This document shows, one piece after another, positions 10,885 to 20,511 of a stretch of DNA of 64,000 nucleotides. Source of the DNA: Macquaria australasica (taxonomy: Eukaryota > Chordata > Actinopteri > Centrarchiformes > Percichthyidae); NCBI GenBank assembly GCA_005408345.1, contig SEMN01000205.1, forward strand, positions 682,001 to 746,000. The letters run 5' to 3'. The notes under the pieces were generated by a model. The model made no database searches. It was not told the DNA's origin and was given only the letters and a program-made list of their open reading frames with translations. The first letter of the stretch is position 1. Each line of letters begins with the position of its first letter. The position numbers and the translations under genes are program-made.

Positions 10885-11580
10885 ATAATCTGTGGTGGCA
10901 TCAGCCGTCTTGTATGGGGTGGCATGTTGGGCCAGTGGCATCTCTTCCAGGGATAGGAAGAGACTGGACAGACTGATTAAGAAGGCCAGCTCTGTCCTTG
11001 GATGCCCTCTGGACCCAGTGGAGGTGGTGGGAGGCAGGAGAATGGTGGCCAAGCTATCATCACTACTGCAGAACACTTCCCACCCCCTACATGTCACTCT
11101 TTCAGAACTGGGCAGCTCCTTCAGCGACCGGCTGCTCCACCCGCGGTGTCTGAAGGAGAGGTACCGTAGGTCCTTTCTGCCTGCTGCTGTCAGACTCTAT
11201 AATCAGTACAACTCCCGGTAATCTACACTTGACTGTCAGTGTGCAGACTATTTGCTACTATACTTCATCTACTGCTGTGCATTATCTTCATACATATATT
11301 GTATTCATGATGTTATCTACTTCATATGTTGCTGTGAAATATTTTCATGTACATGTATATTATATATGTGCAATATTTTTATCTTATCTATTTGTTCAAC
11401 TGCACTCAGTCACTCTATTATTTATTTCTGTCTATACTGTGTGCAGGACTATTTTTCTATTTATTTTTATTGTATTTTCTATATATGACATTTTTGCTGG
11501 CTGCTGTAACGCTAAAAATTTCCCCGCTGTGGGACAATAAAGGCTTTTATCTTATCTTATCTTATCTTATCTTATCTTAA
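10885..11580 (+). mobile_element. 5'-truncated LINE: ORF2 end, 3' UTR and (TTATC)n tail
   Basis: The order is: C-terminal part of a non-LTR retrotransposon ORF2 (10892-11221), an AT-rich 3' UTR of about 300 bp, the terminal block 'ccccgctgtgggacaataaa' (11522) and a (TTATC)n tail (11547-11580). This is the usual layout of a 5'-truncated copy of a fish jockey/CR1/L2-superfamily LINE. The precise family cannot be set without alignment. The reading frame is uninterrupted, which suggests a fairly young insertion. No clear target duplication was found. Confidence 0.8.
10892..11221 (+). pseudogene. LINE ORF2 C-terminal fragment, frame intact
   Basis: The 109 codons contain, in order, the YGVACWASG segment (near residues 8-16), RLDRLIKKASSVLG (25-38), LHPRCLKERYRRSFLPAAVRL (about 82-102) and the end YNQYNSR with a TAA stop. 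This is the region downstream of the reverse transcriptase domain in fish LINE polyproteins. The segment has no catalytic motifs because the 5' part was lost on insertion. No in-frame stop or frameshift occurs. It could still be transcribed as part of other RNAs but has no expected enzymatic role. The start codon given is only the first ATG in frame, since the true protein would start far upstream. Confidence 0.8.
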
Positions 11581-12124
11581 TGTTCATGTGTGTTTATTAA
11601 AGAGAATTGTTGCTGCTGCTGGCCTGAAGAAACTGTCAGTGTGATTTATAATTTATGTTAACTGTGGAAATGGGAGTCATCTGATTACAGAGATATGCTA
11701 ATTGTCCACCCATTCATATACATTCTCACCTCCTTACTATAACTGTAAATCAAAAGTGAAGTGGTTGTGCAAGAATCCAACTGCTTCTGAGGGTCTCTTT
11801 TCAACTGCTATTATATTGTTCTCAGCCACCGTCAAATATTTTCAAGAGCAGGAGTCTTATCCTTGAGCTTTTTGTAAAATCACTGCTATTTTGGTTTGTG
11901 TTTGAATGAAAGGCACCTGTGTCCCGTTTTTTAAGGAGTGTGAATGTTATCACGAGTTAGAGAAAGAAATGCCTCTTCGCAGTGCCCCTGTGCATTTTCG
12001 CTTTTATCCAAGTTTGCTGCATTCTGCTTCATTTCTTCCCTTATGTGAAATCAAGATTTGTTTGTTTGCTTACTGCTGTTCAAACTGCATTTGAAACCAT
12101 TTGAATAGAGTCATGAGACTGAAC
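11581..12124. other. No gene recognised
   Basis: Unique-looking AT-rich DNA between two repeats, with no feature that I can name. Confidence 0.55.
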
Positions 12125-12565
12125 GTGTTAGGAACGGCGTGCGAGGCAACTCTGCCGCGACAGGCCATCTAGGCAACAGGGGAAGGACCCAAACGCAGAC
12201 AGTGGTAGGCTGAGTGCAGCAAGATGATTTAATTAAATAAAACTAACAAAAACTCCAGAAAACACAGAGAAACGCAGGAGCACAGGAAACTGACAAACCA
12301 AACACATCAGCAACATCAATGACGCGACAAGGAACAAAGGGAGAGGACTGGTATATGTAGGGGAAGAGACAATGAGGGAAACAGACACAGGTGCGTAACG
12401 AGACACAGGTGAACCTAATCCAAACTGGCGGGAAAAACAGACAGACAATGACAGGAAGTAAAGGGCACACACGAACACAAGACCAAGGATTTCAAAATAA
12501 GAACAGGAAACAAGACAAAAACACACAAAGTCCAGACAAGAGTCCTTTGTGGACCATGACAGAAC
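12125..12565. repeat. Teleost interspersed repeat of CA-rich, 'ggtatatgtag' type
   Basis: A 440-bp block low in T on the plus strand, with 'ggacccaaacgcagacag' (12185), 'tgatttaattaaataaaact' (12224), 'gactggtatatgtaggggaa' (12346) and a tail 'gtggaccatgacag' (12549). I recall this layout from a widespread fish non-coding element. The repeat at 24100-24561 has the same order of blocks (cargo start, 'tgatttattta', 'actggtatatgtaaag'), so both are likely members of related families. Open frames in it on both strands are compositional. Confidence 0.55.
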
Positions 12566-13530
12566 GCTGCGCAGTGTGAAGTCACTAAACTAATTAAGTG
12601 AAGTACTACAGTAGCCCGTATCAATCAAATACATTTCAAAACCAGTTGAAAGTTGGACTGATCAGAGGAAAAAAGTAAAAAGATTGTTTTTTTTCTCTTC
12701 TTTTCTTCTTTATTATTCATCCCTGTATGGGGCAGCATCCCGCTAGGAGGGAAAATCATTACCTCGCTCTTTGAGGCTCCCACTCTTTGTGCTGCACACA
12801 TATTTGGCGCTACCATCCAATGCTCTGGACACTATGCTCGCGTATGTACTGTAAGTAAAAGACCAAAAAGGCAGTGAAGTCATATCGCCTTGTGCCAGTG
12901 GCGTATTCTAAAAGGCCCCTAGTGTGCATTCAATCTCTCATTCATCTTTCTTAGATCAAACAATACCTAAACTTTTTCATGGTGACGCCATGGAAAGCCA
13001 TAGTTGGGTTACAAATGATGTGTGTGTGTGTGTGTAAGAGAAAGAGAAAGAAACAGAGCGAGAGGGAAATAAATATGATTGATTGCACAAGTATTACAGA
13101 GTATGTGTGCAATGCCACCCTCTGTGGTTTTGATCTGCTCCGAGCTGGAAGTGAATCCTATGTGCCTCCTGGAGTTCATAGGGATATTTGCCTTTTGTTG
13201 CACCAATGAGAGAGTGAAGGAATGATGAGAGAGACAGAGAGAGTCTGAATAAAGCAGACAAAGAGGCAGCGAGACAGCGAGAACGTCTGTGTATCTGGAG
13301 CCAAATTCTTTTTGTTGTTCAACTGCTGGGATTTTCAATCGATGGCAGGATTTTTCAAAACGGATGCAAAAACTGAGATGTCACTGTATGTCACCATTTC
13401 TGTCGCCGTGTTCGTTGCGGCAACATGTGCAATTAAAGCGATTTGTGTGTCTGTCAGCAAACATTTTCACCGTGCAGGTCTTTAGTCATGAGTGCACAGG
13501 ATATTTATGTTGCTAACAGCCAGAGCAGGC
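12566..13530. other. No gene recognised; short TG and purine tracts
   Basis: Holds a (TG)9 tract at 13019-13036 and a GA-rich stretch at 13206-13283. No coding signal. Confidence 0.6.
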
Positions 13531-13557
13531 CTATGGGAGGCCGATTAGGGTGAAAAC

Positions 13558-13723
13558 ATTGAAATACATGCACATACACACTGAAAACGTACACACACGC
13601 ATTGACAACGTGCACACACGCGTTTACAATGTGCACATACACACTGAAAACGTACACACACGCATTGGAAACTTGCACACACACAATGACAATGTGCACA
13701 CGCACACTGAAAATGTTCACACC
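13558..13723. repeat. 21-bp minisatellite in the left outer arm
   Basis: Seven units in phase start at 13580, 13601, 13622, 13643, 13664, 13685 and 13706, of the type ACTGAAAACGTACACACACGC, after one diverged 22-bp unit. Units 1 and 4 are identical, which hints at a 63-bp higher-order unit. Because 21 is divisible by three, open frames on both strands show a 7-residue repeat that is not a protein. The same units occur in reverse, in lower copy number, near 14750-14825 (about 4) and 15490-15545 (about 2-3). Confidence 0.85.
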
Positions 13724-13846
13724 CCACCACCTTCACAGGAAGCGGGATACAGGCTACTTGTGTGTGTAGGGGTATCTGAGTGTGTGTGTGTAAAATAATT
13801 TCAGTGCGCCCGGAAGTTGTTTCAGTGTAACCGGAAGGCACTGGCT

Positions 13847-14362
13847 CACAAATCCATGTTTGATCGCGTTCGCCCTGATTGTATTTTGAAAGTTGGGACA
13901 GGAAGTGGTGGTTGCGGTCTTTAGGACGCTGGTAAAATTGCGCGTCTAGTCTATGGTTGATTCTGGTTTTTTAAGGCCGTAATGCTGCTCTGCAGCCCCT
14001 GGACAAAAAGTCCAGCTCACCACAAGAGGCCCGAGGAGGAAACTCTGTCTTATAATGATGACAATGAACAGTCAAAGCTGGGTCGCAACATGTCAGTCAA
14101 CAAGTGGTTGACTGACATCACAAGACAGTTAATGAGGTCTGAACCAAGAAGCCTCCTCCGACCGGCTGCCTGTCATTGCTGCTGTCCATCAACTTTCTCT
14201 TGTTTCGCCAATGAACTCGGTGGTCCACCGTGTCGCTGCCGGTCGCCCCCCGATCTGAATCAACCTTAGACGAGACGCAATTTTACCAACGTCCTAAAGA
14301 CCGCAACCACCACTTCCTGTCCCAACTTTCAAAATGCGAACGCGATCAAACATGGATTTGTG
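13847..14362. repeat. Palindromic core unit 1 of the foldback-like element
   Basis: Left arm 13847-13963 and right arm 14257-14362 are inverted copies. Both contain 'ggttgcggtctttaggacg' or its complement. The right arm lacks about 11 bp beside the CGCCCTGATT segment. The centre (13964-14256) holds 'aaggccgtaatgctgctctg' and 'caccgtgtcgctgccggtcg', shared with unit 2. A 95-codon open frame at 13982-14269 shows no domain and is disrupted in unit 2, so I do not call it a gene. Confidence 0.85.
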
Positions 14363-14562
14363 AGCGAGATGTGCCTTGTAATGACAGACTGTGTGTATAG
14401 GCAACCATATGCACAATTTATTATGTGCTCAGAGATTTAGGAATATTATTTGGTTCAACATCGCTAAACCAATGGGGATAAATATTTATTGCAAATTTCA
14501 AATTTAATTGTGGTGAAACCGAAAGTAGCACATGTATTGTTGATTCAGTCAGGTCGGGCAGT

Positions 14563-14829
14563 GTGCCTTCCGGTTACACTGAAACAACTTCCGGGCGCAC
14601 TGAAAAATGTTTGAGGCGCACACAGACACCCACACACACTTTGTTGTTTGTTTGCACTGAAATTATTTTACACGCACACACTTAGATACCCCTACACACA
14701 CAAGTATCCTGTATCCCGCTGCCTGTGAAGGTGGTGGGGTGTGAACATTTTCAGTGTGTGTGTGCACATTGTCATTGTGTGTGTGCACGTTTTCAGTGTG
14801 TATGTGCAAGTTTTCAATGCGTATGCGCT
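14563..14829. repeat. Internal outer-type arm between the two core units
   Basis: Starts 'gtgccttccggttacactga' and runs in the same direction as the right outer arm at 15365-15578. It carries an extra segment of about 60 bp beginning near 14604, flanked by CACTGAAA copies, and about four 21-bp units. It stops within a unit and joins directly to the left arm of core unit 2, so unit 2 has lost its own left outer arm. Confidence 0.8.
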
Positions 14830-15364
14830 CACAAAATCAAGGTTTGTTCGCGTTCGCCCTGATTTTATTTTGAAAATTGGGACAGGAAGTGGTGGTTGCG
14901 GTCTTTAGGACGCTGGTAAAATTGCGCGTCTCGTCTCCGGTTGATTCTGGTTTTTTAAGGCCGTAATGCTGCTCTGCAGCCCCGGGACAAACAGTCCAGC
15001 TCACCACAAGAGGCCCGAGGAGGAAACTCTGTCTTATAATGACGACAATGAACAGTCAAAGCTACATGTCAGTCAACAAGTTGACGTTGACGGGGTTTCT
15101 CATAGTTCCAGAGGCCTCTTGGTTCAGCAGACAGGTAATGAGGTCTGAACCAGGAGGCTCCTCCGACCGGCTGCCTGTCCATCAACTCTCTCTTGTTTCT
15201 CCGGTGAACTCGGTGGTCCACCGTGTCGCTGCCGGTCGCCCCGATCTGAATCAACCGGAGACTAGACGCGCAATTTTACCAGCGTCCTAAAGACCGCAAC
15301 CACCACTTCCTGTCCCAACTTTCAAAATAAAATCAGGGCGAACGCGATCAAACACGGATTTGTG
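14830..15364. repeat. Palindromic core unit 2 of the foldback-like element
   Basis: Left arm 14830-14947 and right arm 15248-15364 are inverted copies of each other and of the unit 1 arms. Unit 2 keeps the CGCCCTGATTTTATTTTG segment in both arms, so it is closer to the ancestral form than unit 1. The centre differs from unit 1 by a few substitutions and several short indels around 15061-15180. Confidence 0.85.
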
Positions 15365-15586
15365 AGCGAGTGCCTTCCGGCTACACTGAAACAACTTCCG
15401 GGCGCACTGAAATTATTTTACACACACACACTGAGATACCCCTACACACACACAAGTAGCCTGCATCCCGCTTCCTGTGAAGGTGGTGGGTGTGCACATT
15501 TTCAGTGCGCGTGTGCACATTGTCATTGTGTGTGTGTGCATGTATTTCAATGTTTTCACCCTAATCGGCCTCCCATATGCAATACT

Positions 15587-15890
15587 TACTGCCGGGCCAC
15601 ACCGCCGACCTGAGCAGACGTGTGCGTCCCGGAACCTATTGCTTTTCATTTCGGCGCCCATGTTAACCGGTTAGAGCAGCCACACAGCCCGCGTGAGAGC
15701 GCGGATCATCTAGAAATTCAGAGTCGCGCCTATTTTTTCCGCGTGACGCGCGCGGTTCTCAGCAAAAACACACAGTAAAAATGATCTGTTGATTGTCAAA
15801 TTGACATCAGACCAGCAACAGTACACCTTTCAGTTTCAATATCGATATCTGTAGAATATGTCACAGACGTGGAAAAAAATCGGGGAAAAA
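15587..15890. mobile_element. CpG-rich DNA-transposon-like fragment
   Basis: Bases 15590-15770 are far richer in CpG than anything else nearby, with blocks 'ccgggccacaccgccgacct', 'tttcatttcggcgcccatg' and 'tccgcgtgacgcgcgcggtt'. I recall similar sequences at the ends of miniature DNA transposons in fish, but cannot name the superfamily. It begins nine bases after the foldback-like element ends, so that element may have inserted beside or into it. Confidence 0.4.
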
Positions 15891-16107
15891 ATGAATTGTT
15901 GGTACGCAAACGCTGGTCCCAACCTCCACACCTTCATATTCCACCTTACTACATGAAAGACGCACTACTTTCTGCAAAGAAACTAACCACTGACATTAGA
16001 TGTAAAACGTTGTGCTACAAAATTGTCCAATATGAACAAAATTCCTAGAGAGACTGGGCTGAATGTTTGTCCGCATAAACCCATGACCTTCAGAAAATAT
16101 TTCAAAA
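15891..16107 (+). repeat. Dispersed duplicate, copy 1
   Basis: 217 bp matching 19486-19683 with four single-base differences plus a 19-bp segment (near 15974-15992) absent from copy 2. The matched part is about 98% identical. The 19-bp difference and stops destroy the open frame seen in copy 2. Confidence 0.9.
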
Positions 16108-16974
16108 CAAAAATTAACTCCCCAGTTACAATTGAGCACAAGCCTCTTAACCTTTTCCTGTCTAAACTAAATATACATAAAATGTATCATGAAATGAAAT
16201 GAAACAGTCTATTATTGATGGCCATTATCAAAGGCAAAATCAATGTAGAAAGACAGGGCTGGCAGCAGCAGCAGCAGCAGCAGCAGGAACGCTCTCTGTG
16301 TGGACGCCACAGGGCCAGACGCAGCACTTCAGCGAGGCAGCCGTCACGCGCTGCTCAGGTCGGCGGAGAGGCCCGGCCGGTAAAGAATGTGTCATTGTCA
16401 CTGCAGCATTTCTCGTTATTTATTCATGTATCCTTTGGTGTACATCTACACTTTGAAAATGCAGTATGTATTTTAATAAAGGTTATACTAAGAAAGCAAA
16501 TGGTGTGAGCACACGCGCAGAATAAATCATTAAAAAAAAAAAACCCATATATAACAGCCATCCAAGTCTGTAAAAAGCAAAGCACCAACTAACTGATGTC
16601 AAACTTACTCCTGTTGTTATATTGTCAGAAGTAGGAATATTAGTGGTATTATTTTACTTTAGAAAATTGTGTTTCTGCTGACATTATATAGTGAAAGGTA
16701 GCAGAGGAGTGGAAATGGGTCTCTCCTCTCCTCTCCTCTCCTCTCCTGCAGAGGGTGCCGTGGTTCTGTTCATTTTACTGTCATTGCTTCTTGTCACTTG
16801 CACAGACTAGTACTGTACTGTACTGTGGCTCAGTGAAATACAATACACTGCTGGGGCTTAAATGATGCAACGCACTCTTGTACATAAAAGTAAAAAAAAT
16901 AAAAAATAAAAAAACAATCATGCAATTTTGAAAACCATACAGTATGTAGGTTTTAGGGCACAAAGTACAACTCA
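16108..16974. other. No gene; (CAG)8 and (CTCTC)n tracts
   Basis: Contains (GCA)8 at 16262-16287, a TCCTC pentamer array at 16720-16747 and (TACTG)n at 16811-16825. The CAG tract lies in two overlapping short open frames that show no domain. No gene recognised. Confidence 0.65.
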
Positions 16975-17463
16975 CTCATCTAAAAATGAACATATAATTT
17001 GTGTATAAAATGAAAAGCAATGTTTAAACTGCATTTATAAACAGTATATGAACACTTACTAAATTGTTTAAAACACACTATAATGTAGTTGTAAGCAGAT
17101 ATGAGGACATAAGTGTTTATTAATGTAACTTAGAACTTCTACTATTAAGCATTTAGCCACATCTTGTGCCTTCATCGGCAGATACAGTAGAGTCTGCTCA
17201 GTTGTCATAGACAGTGAAGAAGATGTATTTATAAATGAATAAATAAGATATTGTATATAATTACAACTGTTATATTATGTTGTAAATCATTCACTATCTG
17301 TTTAATATAGTCAATGACAAAAACGTTAATAACCATTTCAAAATGTCCTATTATCTGCATATTAACTACATTCTAGCTTGATACAGTGTGTTATAAACGT
17401 GTATTAAATGTTTATATAATGTTCATAAATTATTAATAGCGAGGGTTAAAATAAGTGCTACCC
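16975..17463. repeat. AT-rich teleost interspersed repeat, terminal part
   Basis: Blocks 'aagtgtttattaatgtaact' (17111), 'gtagagtctgctcagttgtc' (17189), 'atgtatttataaatgaataa' (17224) and 'atataatgttcataaattat' (17413) are in an order I recall from fish genomes. The right end 'aaataagtgctaccca' (17450-17463) resembles the GGGTAACACTTTA-type end of miniature DNA elements. The left end is not clear. Confidence 0.5.
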
Positions 17464-19394
17464 AGCTCTTTTCTTGTTTCAACAATGGCTCAGACATAAT
17501 AGCAGTGGACACTGGAACTGTTCCGTGCATCTATCATTTGAACTATCAACATGGAAAAACCACATTTAATTAAATTCTCACACAATGTATTACCGTCAAA
17601 ACAAGGTGACGTACGCTTGTGAAGTGAAACACTACGCAGCATGCATCACTCAGAGAAGTTGCTGGACTGTTATTGTATTTGATATTTAAAGTGATTCTGA
17701 CATTTCCATGCTAGAAGCTCCATATTTTCTGCACTATATGCAATACTGTAGCACTGCTGTTTATTTGTGAGGAAATATTCAGGATATGATAATTATACTG
17801 TCTCTTAAGGTAGCCAACCAGGAGGCAAACTGAATGATAACCAGTCACAAGTGAGACATGAGCTTTATTATTTTGCTGCGTTCCTATTTATGGAAATCAA
17901 TAGCTGCTGTAGCCCCCCTACAGTACAAATATAAAGACAGATGAAAATAGCTGCAGGTGGGGAGATTTTATCATGGCTTCTATTATGCATGTGCAATTCA
18001 TAAAAGAAAGAGAATCCTGTTTAGATATTCCTCTCTGTGTACGTCTCACAAAAGACATTTGATTGTGTGTTCAAAGGTTAACACTGGTATTGTGAAAGTA
18101 GCAAAAAACAAAAACAGAATGCATGATTGGATGTGTTTTATGGTCCCATCCATACAATATAATATGACACAATCCAAGGTCATCATAAAGGAGTCACTCC
18201 ACAGCTCAAATCTCACTTCAGTGACAGAAAGTACTCAATTAAGAAATTAACAAGCCGAGAGCTGGAAGACTCCTGGACTGACGTGTGAACAAGGACTGTA
18301 TAATATATGGGACCTGGAGATGATGTCTAATCATCAAGGCTGTTTCTATGAACTGATTGTACATCCTGCAATCAGTCTTTGCGTAGTTGAAGCATTGTAC
18401 TGAGAACATACAGCACAGAGAACATGCATCCTCAGAGGCCTGTAGTTATTTAAGTGGTCATGACTCATGGGTTGAAGAACACGATGAAGTACATGTTATG
18501 CGGTGATGTCATTCAAAATCATTCAAAAGGTCATTCAGTTCTTGAGGTTTTCAGTTGGATGTAAACAAAATAAAGAAATACAAGACAATATATTTACGTA
18601 ATTGTTATTTGTAGGATTATGATTCTGATGTTTTTCAGGTTTTAACACGGGGGGGGGGGGGGCTGAAGCCAGGGCTTCACATCTGACCCAAACACACACA
18701 TGTACACACAAACACACACACCTTTTCACTAATGCATATCCATTTGTCTGTGTAAAAGCAAGGTGAGCAGTGCAACTGGAACTCAAAGTGCTTTGTTGCG
18801 CTGAGTGACTCTGTGTATCTGCCCTGCAGGACATCCATATTTCCCCTTAAGGGGCCAACCTGAATTACGCTTTCATTCTATTTCTATACCTTTTTTCAGT
18901 ATGTCCTTTTCTTTTACCCTTAGAGGGGGATCAAAAACAAACAAAGTGCTCTGTGGCCTGCTGTGTCTCCGTGGCATGACCACATAAAGGGCACCGTGCA
19001 ACGTTGCAACCCAGTCCCCACATGAGTCATATGGCACTGTTCTGTGTTAGTGATTTTCAGTGACAGTTATTAGTGCCACTACAGGTGCAGTGATCACATA
19101 GTGAACCAGGTATTACAGCCACGCATATGTCTTTTATTCAGTCGTCACCACTGATCACAACATTCATGTAATACTTTTTTTTAACCACGTTTTCACTCTT
19201 CATACAATATATTCCATCAACCTTCAATCAGTCAATCACATGTTAATGTTGGATGACTCTGCACATTAAAACAAGTCTAACCTTTTGCAATATCTGGTTA
19301 TGGCTTTGGATGATTCTGCAAAACCCAAAACTACAGTCAATAAAAATGCTCTGTAATATGTTTTTTTCAAATATTAATTCCAACAATATCCGTG
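17464..19394. other. No gene recognised; G14 run at 18649-18662
   Basis: About 1.9 kb of unique-looking DNA. The 14-G run is followed by CA-rich sequence (18688-18722). Open frames (17957-18250 plus, 18535-18834 minus) show no domain. Confidence 0.6.
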
Positions 19395-19485
19395 CATGGC
19401 AACTATAGGTTATGATTAAGGTACAATTAGGTTAGGCACCTAAAACACTTGATTAAGTTTAGACAAAAATGGTTAATTAATTGAA
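19395..19485 (-). repeat. Relic of 'taaacttaatca' family repeat
   Basis: Read in reverse it gives 'gtctaaacttaatcaagtg' and 'ggtgcctaacctaattg', matching the style of the repeat at 28735-28930. It ends next to the dispersed duplicate at 19486. Confidence 0.4.
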
Positions 19486-19683
19486 ATGAATTGTTGGTAC
19501 GCAAACACTGGTCCCAACCTCCACACCTTTATATTCCACCTTACTACATGAAAGATGCACTACTTTCTACATTAGATGTAAAACGTTGCGCTACAAAATT
19601 GTCCAATATGAACAAAATTCCTAGAGAGACTGGGCTGAATGTTTGTCCGCATAAACCCATGACCTTCAGAAAATATTTCAAAA
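19486..19683 (+). repeat. Dispersed duplicate, copy 2
   Basis: 198 bp nearly identical to 15891-16107 without the 19-bp segment. It lies in a 137-codon open frame (19491-19904) which then runs through the (AC)n tract as Thr-His repeats. The frame is broken in copy 1 and shows no domain known to me, so it is not called as a gene. Confidence 0.9.
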
Positions 19684-19699
19684 TGAGTAACACTGGAAA

Positions 19700-19700
<1 letters not shown>

Positions 19701-19777
<77 letters not shown>
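19701..19777. repeat. (AC)n microsatellite, about 77 bp
   Basis: Uninterrupted CA dinucleotides, likely highly polymorphic. Confidence 0.98.
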
Positions 19778-19780
<3 letters not shown>

Positions 19781-20511
19781 CTGTATCTCTCGTTTACTGA
19801 ACGATCTTTCAACAGCTGCAGTCTCATCTTTTACATCCTTGCTCTTTCCATGGACATATGAAGGTCAGGTGAAGGTAATGCTAGGGATTATGGGAGCTCA
19901 GTAACTGGTCCCTGTGCCTGCCATGAAAGGGTGAAGTTAATGGCTCGGAGAGGAGTGGGAGGTCTCCAATCTCTCTGCCGCAGGCCGTGAAAACGGATGC
20001 CTTTTATTGCAGATTGACCCTCACAAGCTGTAGCTGGAGGCCTCTCACCTGATGTTCTGAATGAGGACCTGGGGGGGGGGTCTTTGTCTGGATTTACAGT
20101 TAATGTACCGGTGTTAATGAAGCCGCTATGGTCCACTGTCCCCCTTTGCCATGCCATGTCGGAGTGTCCATCCCCTTGTTGATTGCTGCAGGTCATAAGT
20201 GCCAATAAAATTGCGGCCTCTCTGCCCCACATGACTTTGGGCCTGATGGGCAATGGTGGGTGGAAGGGTAAAGGGGAGGGGGGGTGCTAAACTACTGCTA
20301 GCCTCTTAGTCAGCTCTCCAACATCTCTTAGTCATTAGAAAAGATTAGTTACCAAAAATGTGTTTGTACGCTTGTTTAGAAGGACCTGTGGCTTTTGAAA
20401 CAAATTATATAATTACGTAATTTTTGCTCTTATTTGACTGTTTAGAGAGAAAGCCAAATAACTTGCAATAAAGTCCCTTGTTTATATTTGAACCCAGGGG
20501 ACATTGTGATG
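19778..20511. other. No gene; candidate conserved non-coding stretch
   Basis: 19930-20260 is of balanced composition and free of recognised repeats, with segments such as 'gattgctgcaggtcataag' (20181) and 'tgccaataaaattgcggcc' (20200). That texture is common in conserved regulatory DNA, but nothing here proves it. G runs occur at 20071-20080 and 20277-20284. Confidence 0.25.

Larger units (their letters stand above)
13531..15578. mobile_element. Foldback-like composite element with nested inverted repeats
   Basis: The outer ends are near-perfect inverted repeats: 'tatgggaggccgattagggt' at 13532 is matched in reverse at 15578, continuing for about 45 bp and then with length variation for about 200 bp. 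Inside are two tandem core units (13847-14362 and 14830-15364), each with its own inverted arms of about 106-118 bp around a centre of about 300 bp. A third outer-type arm sits between them (14563-14829). The outer arms carry a 21-bp minisatellite. No transposase is encoded. The structure resembles foldback or Galileo-like elements, whose long terminal repeats also contain variable tandem arrays, but I cannot assign a superfamily. The flanking TA at both ends is compatible with a TA target duplication but cannot be told apart from the terminal repeat. Confidence 0.75.

Noticed and set aside
13580..13723. CRISPR-like regularly spaced repeat
   Set aside because: Units are contiguous without unique spacers, and the sequence is from a vertebrate.
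13545..13841. Open frames with 7-residue repeats on both strands
   Set aside because: They are a by-product of a 21-bp minisatellite in the foldback-like element.
16199..16508. Polyglutamine or polyalanine protein around (CAG)8
   Set aside because: Two short overlapping frames without domain or splice support; the tract is more simply a microsatellite.
19491..19904. 137-codon open frame covering duplicate copy 2
   Set aside because: A third of it is Thr-His from the (AC)n tract. The related copy at 15891 breaks the frame, and no domain is visible.
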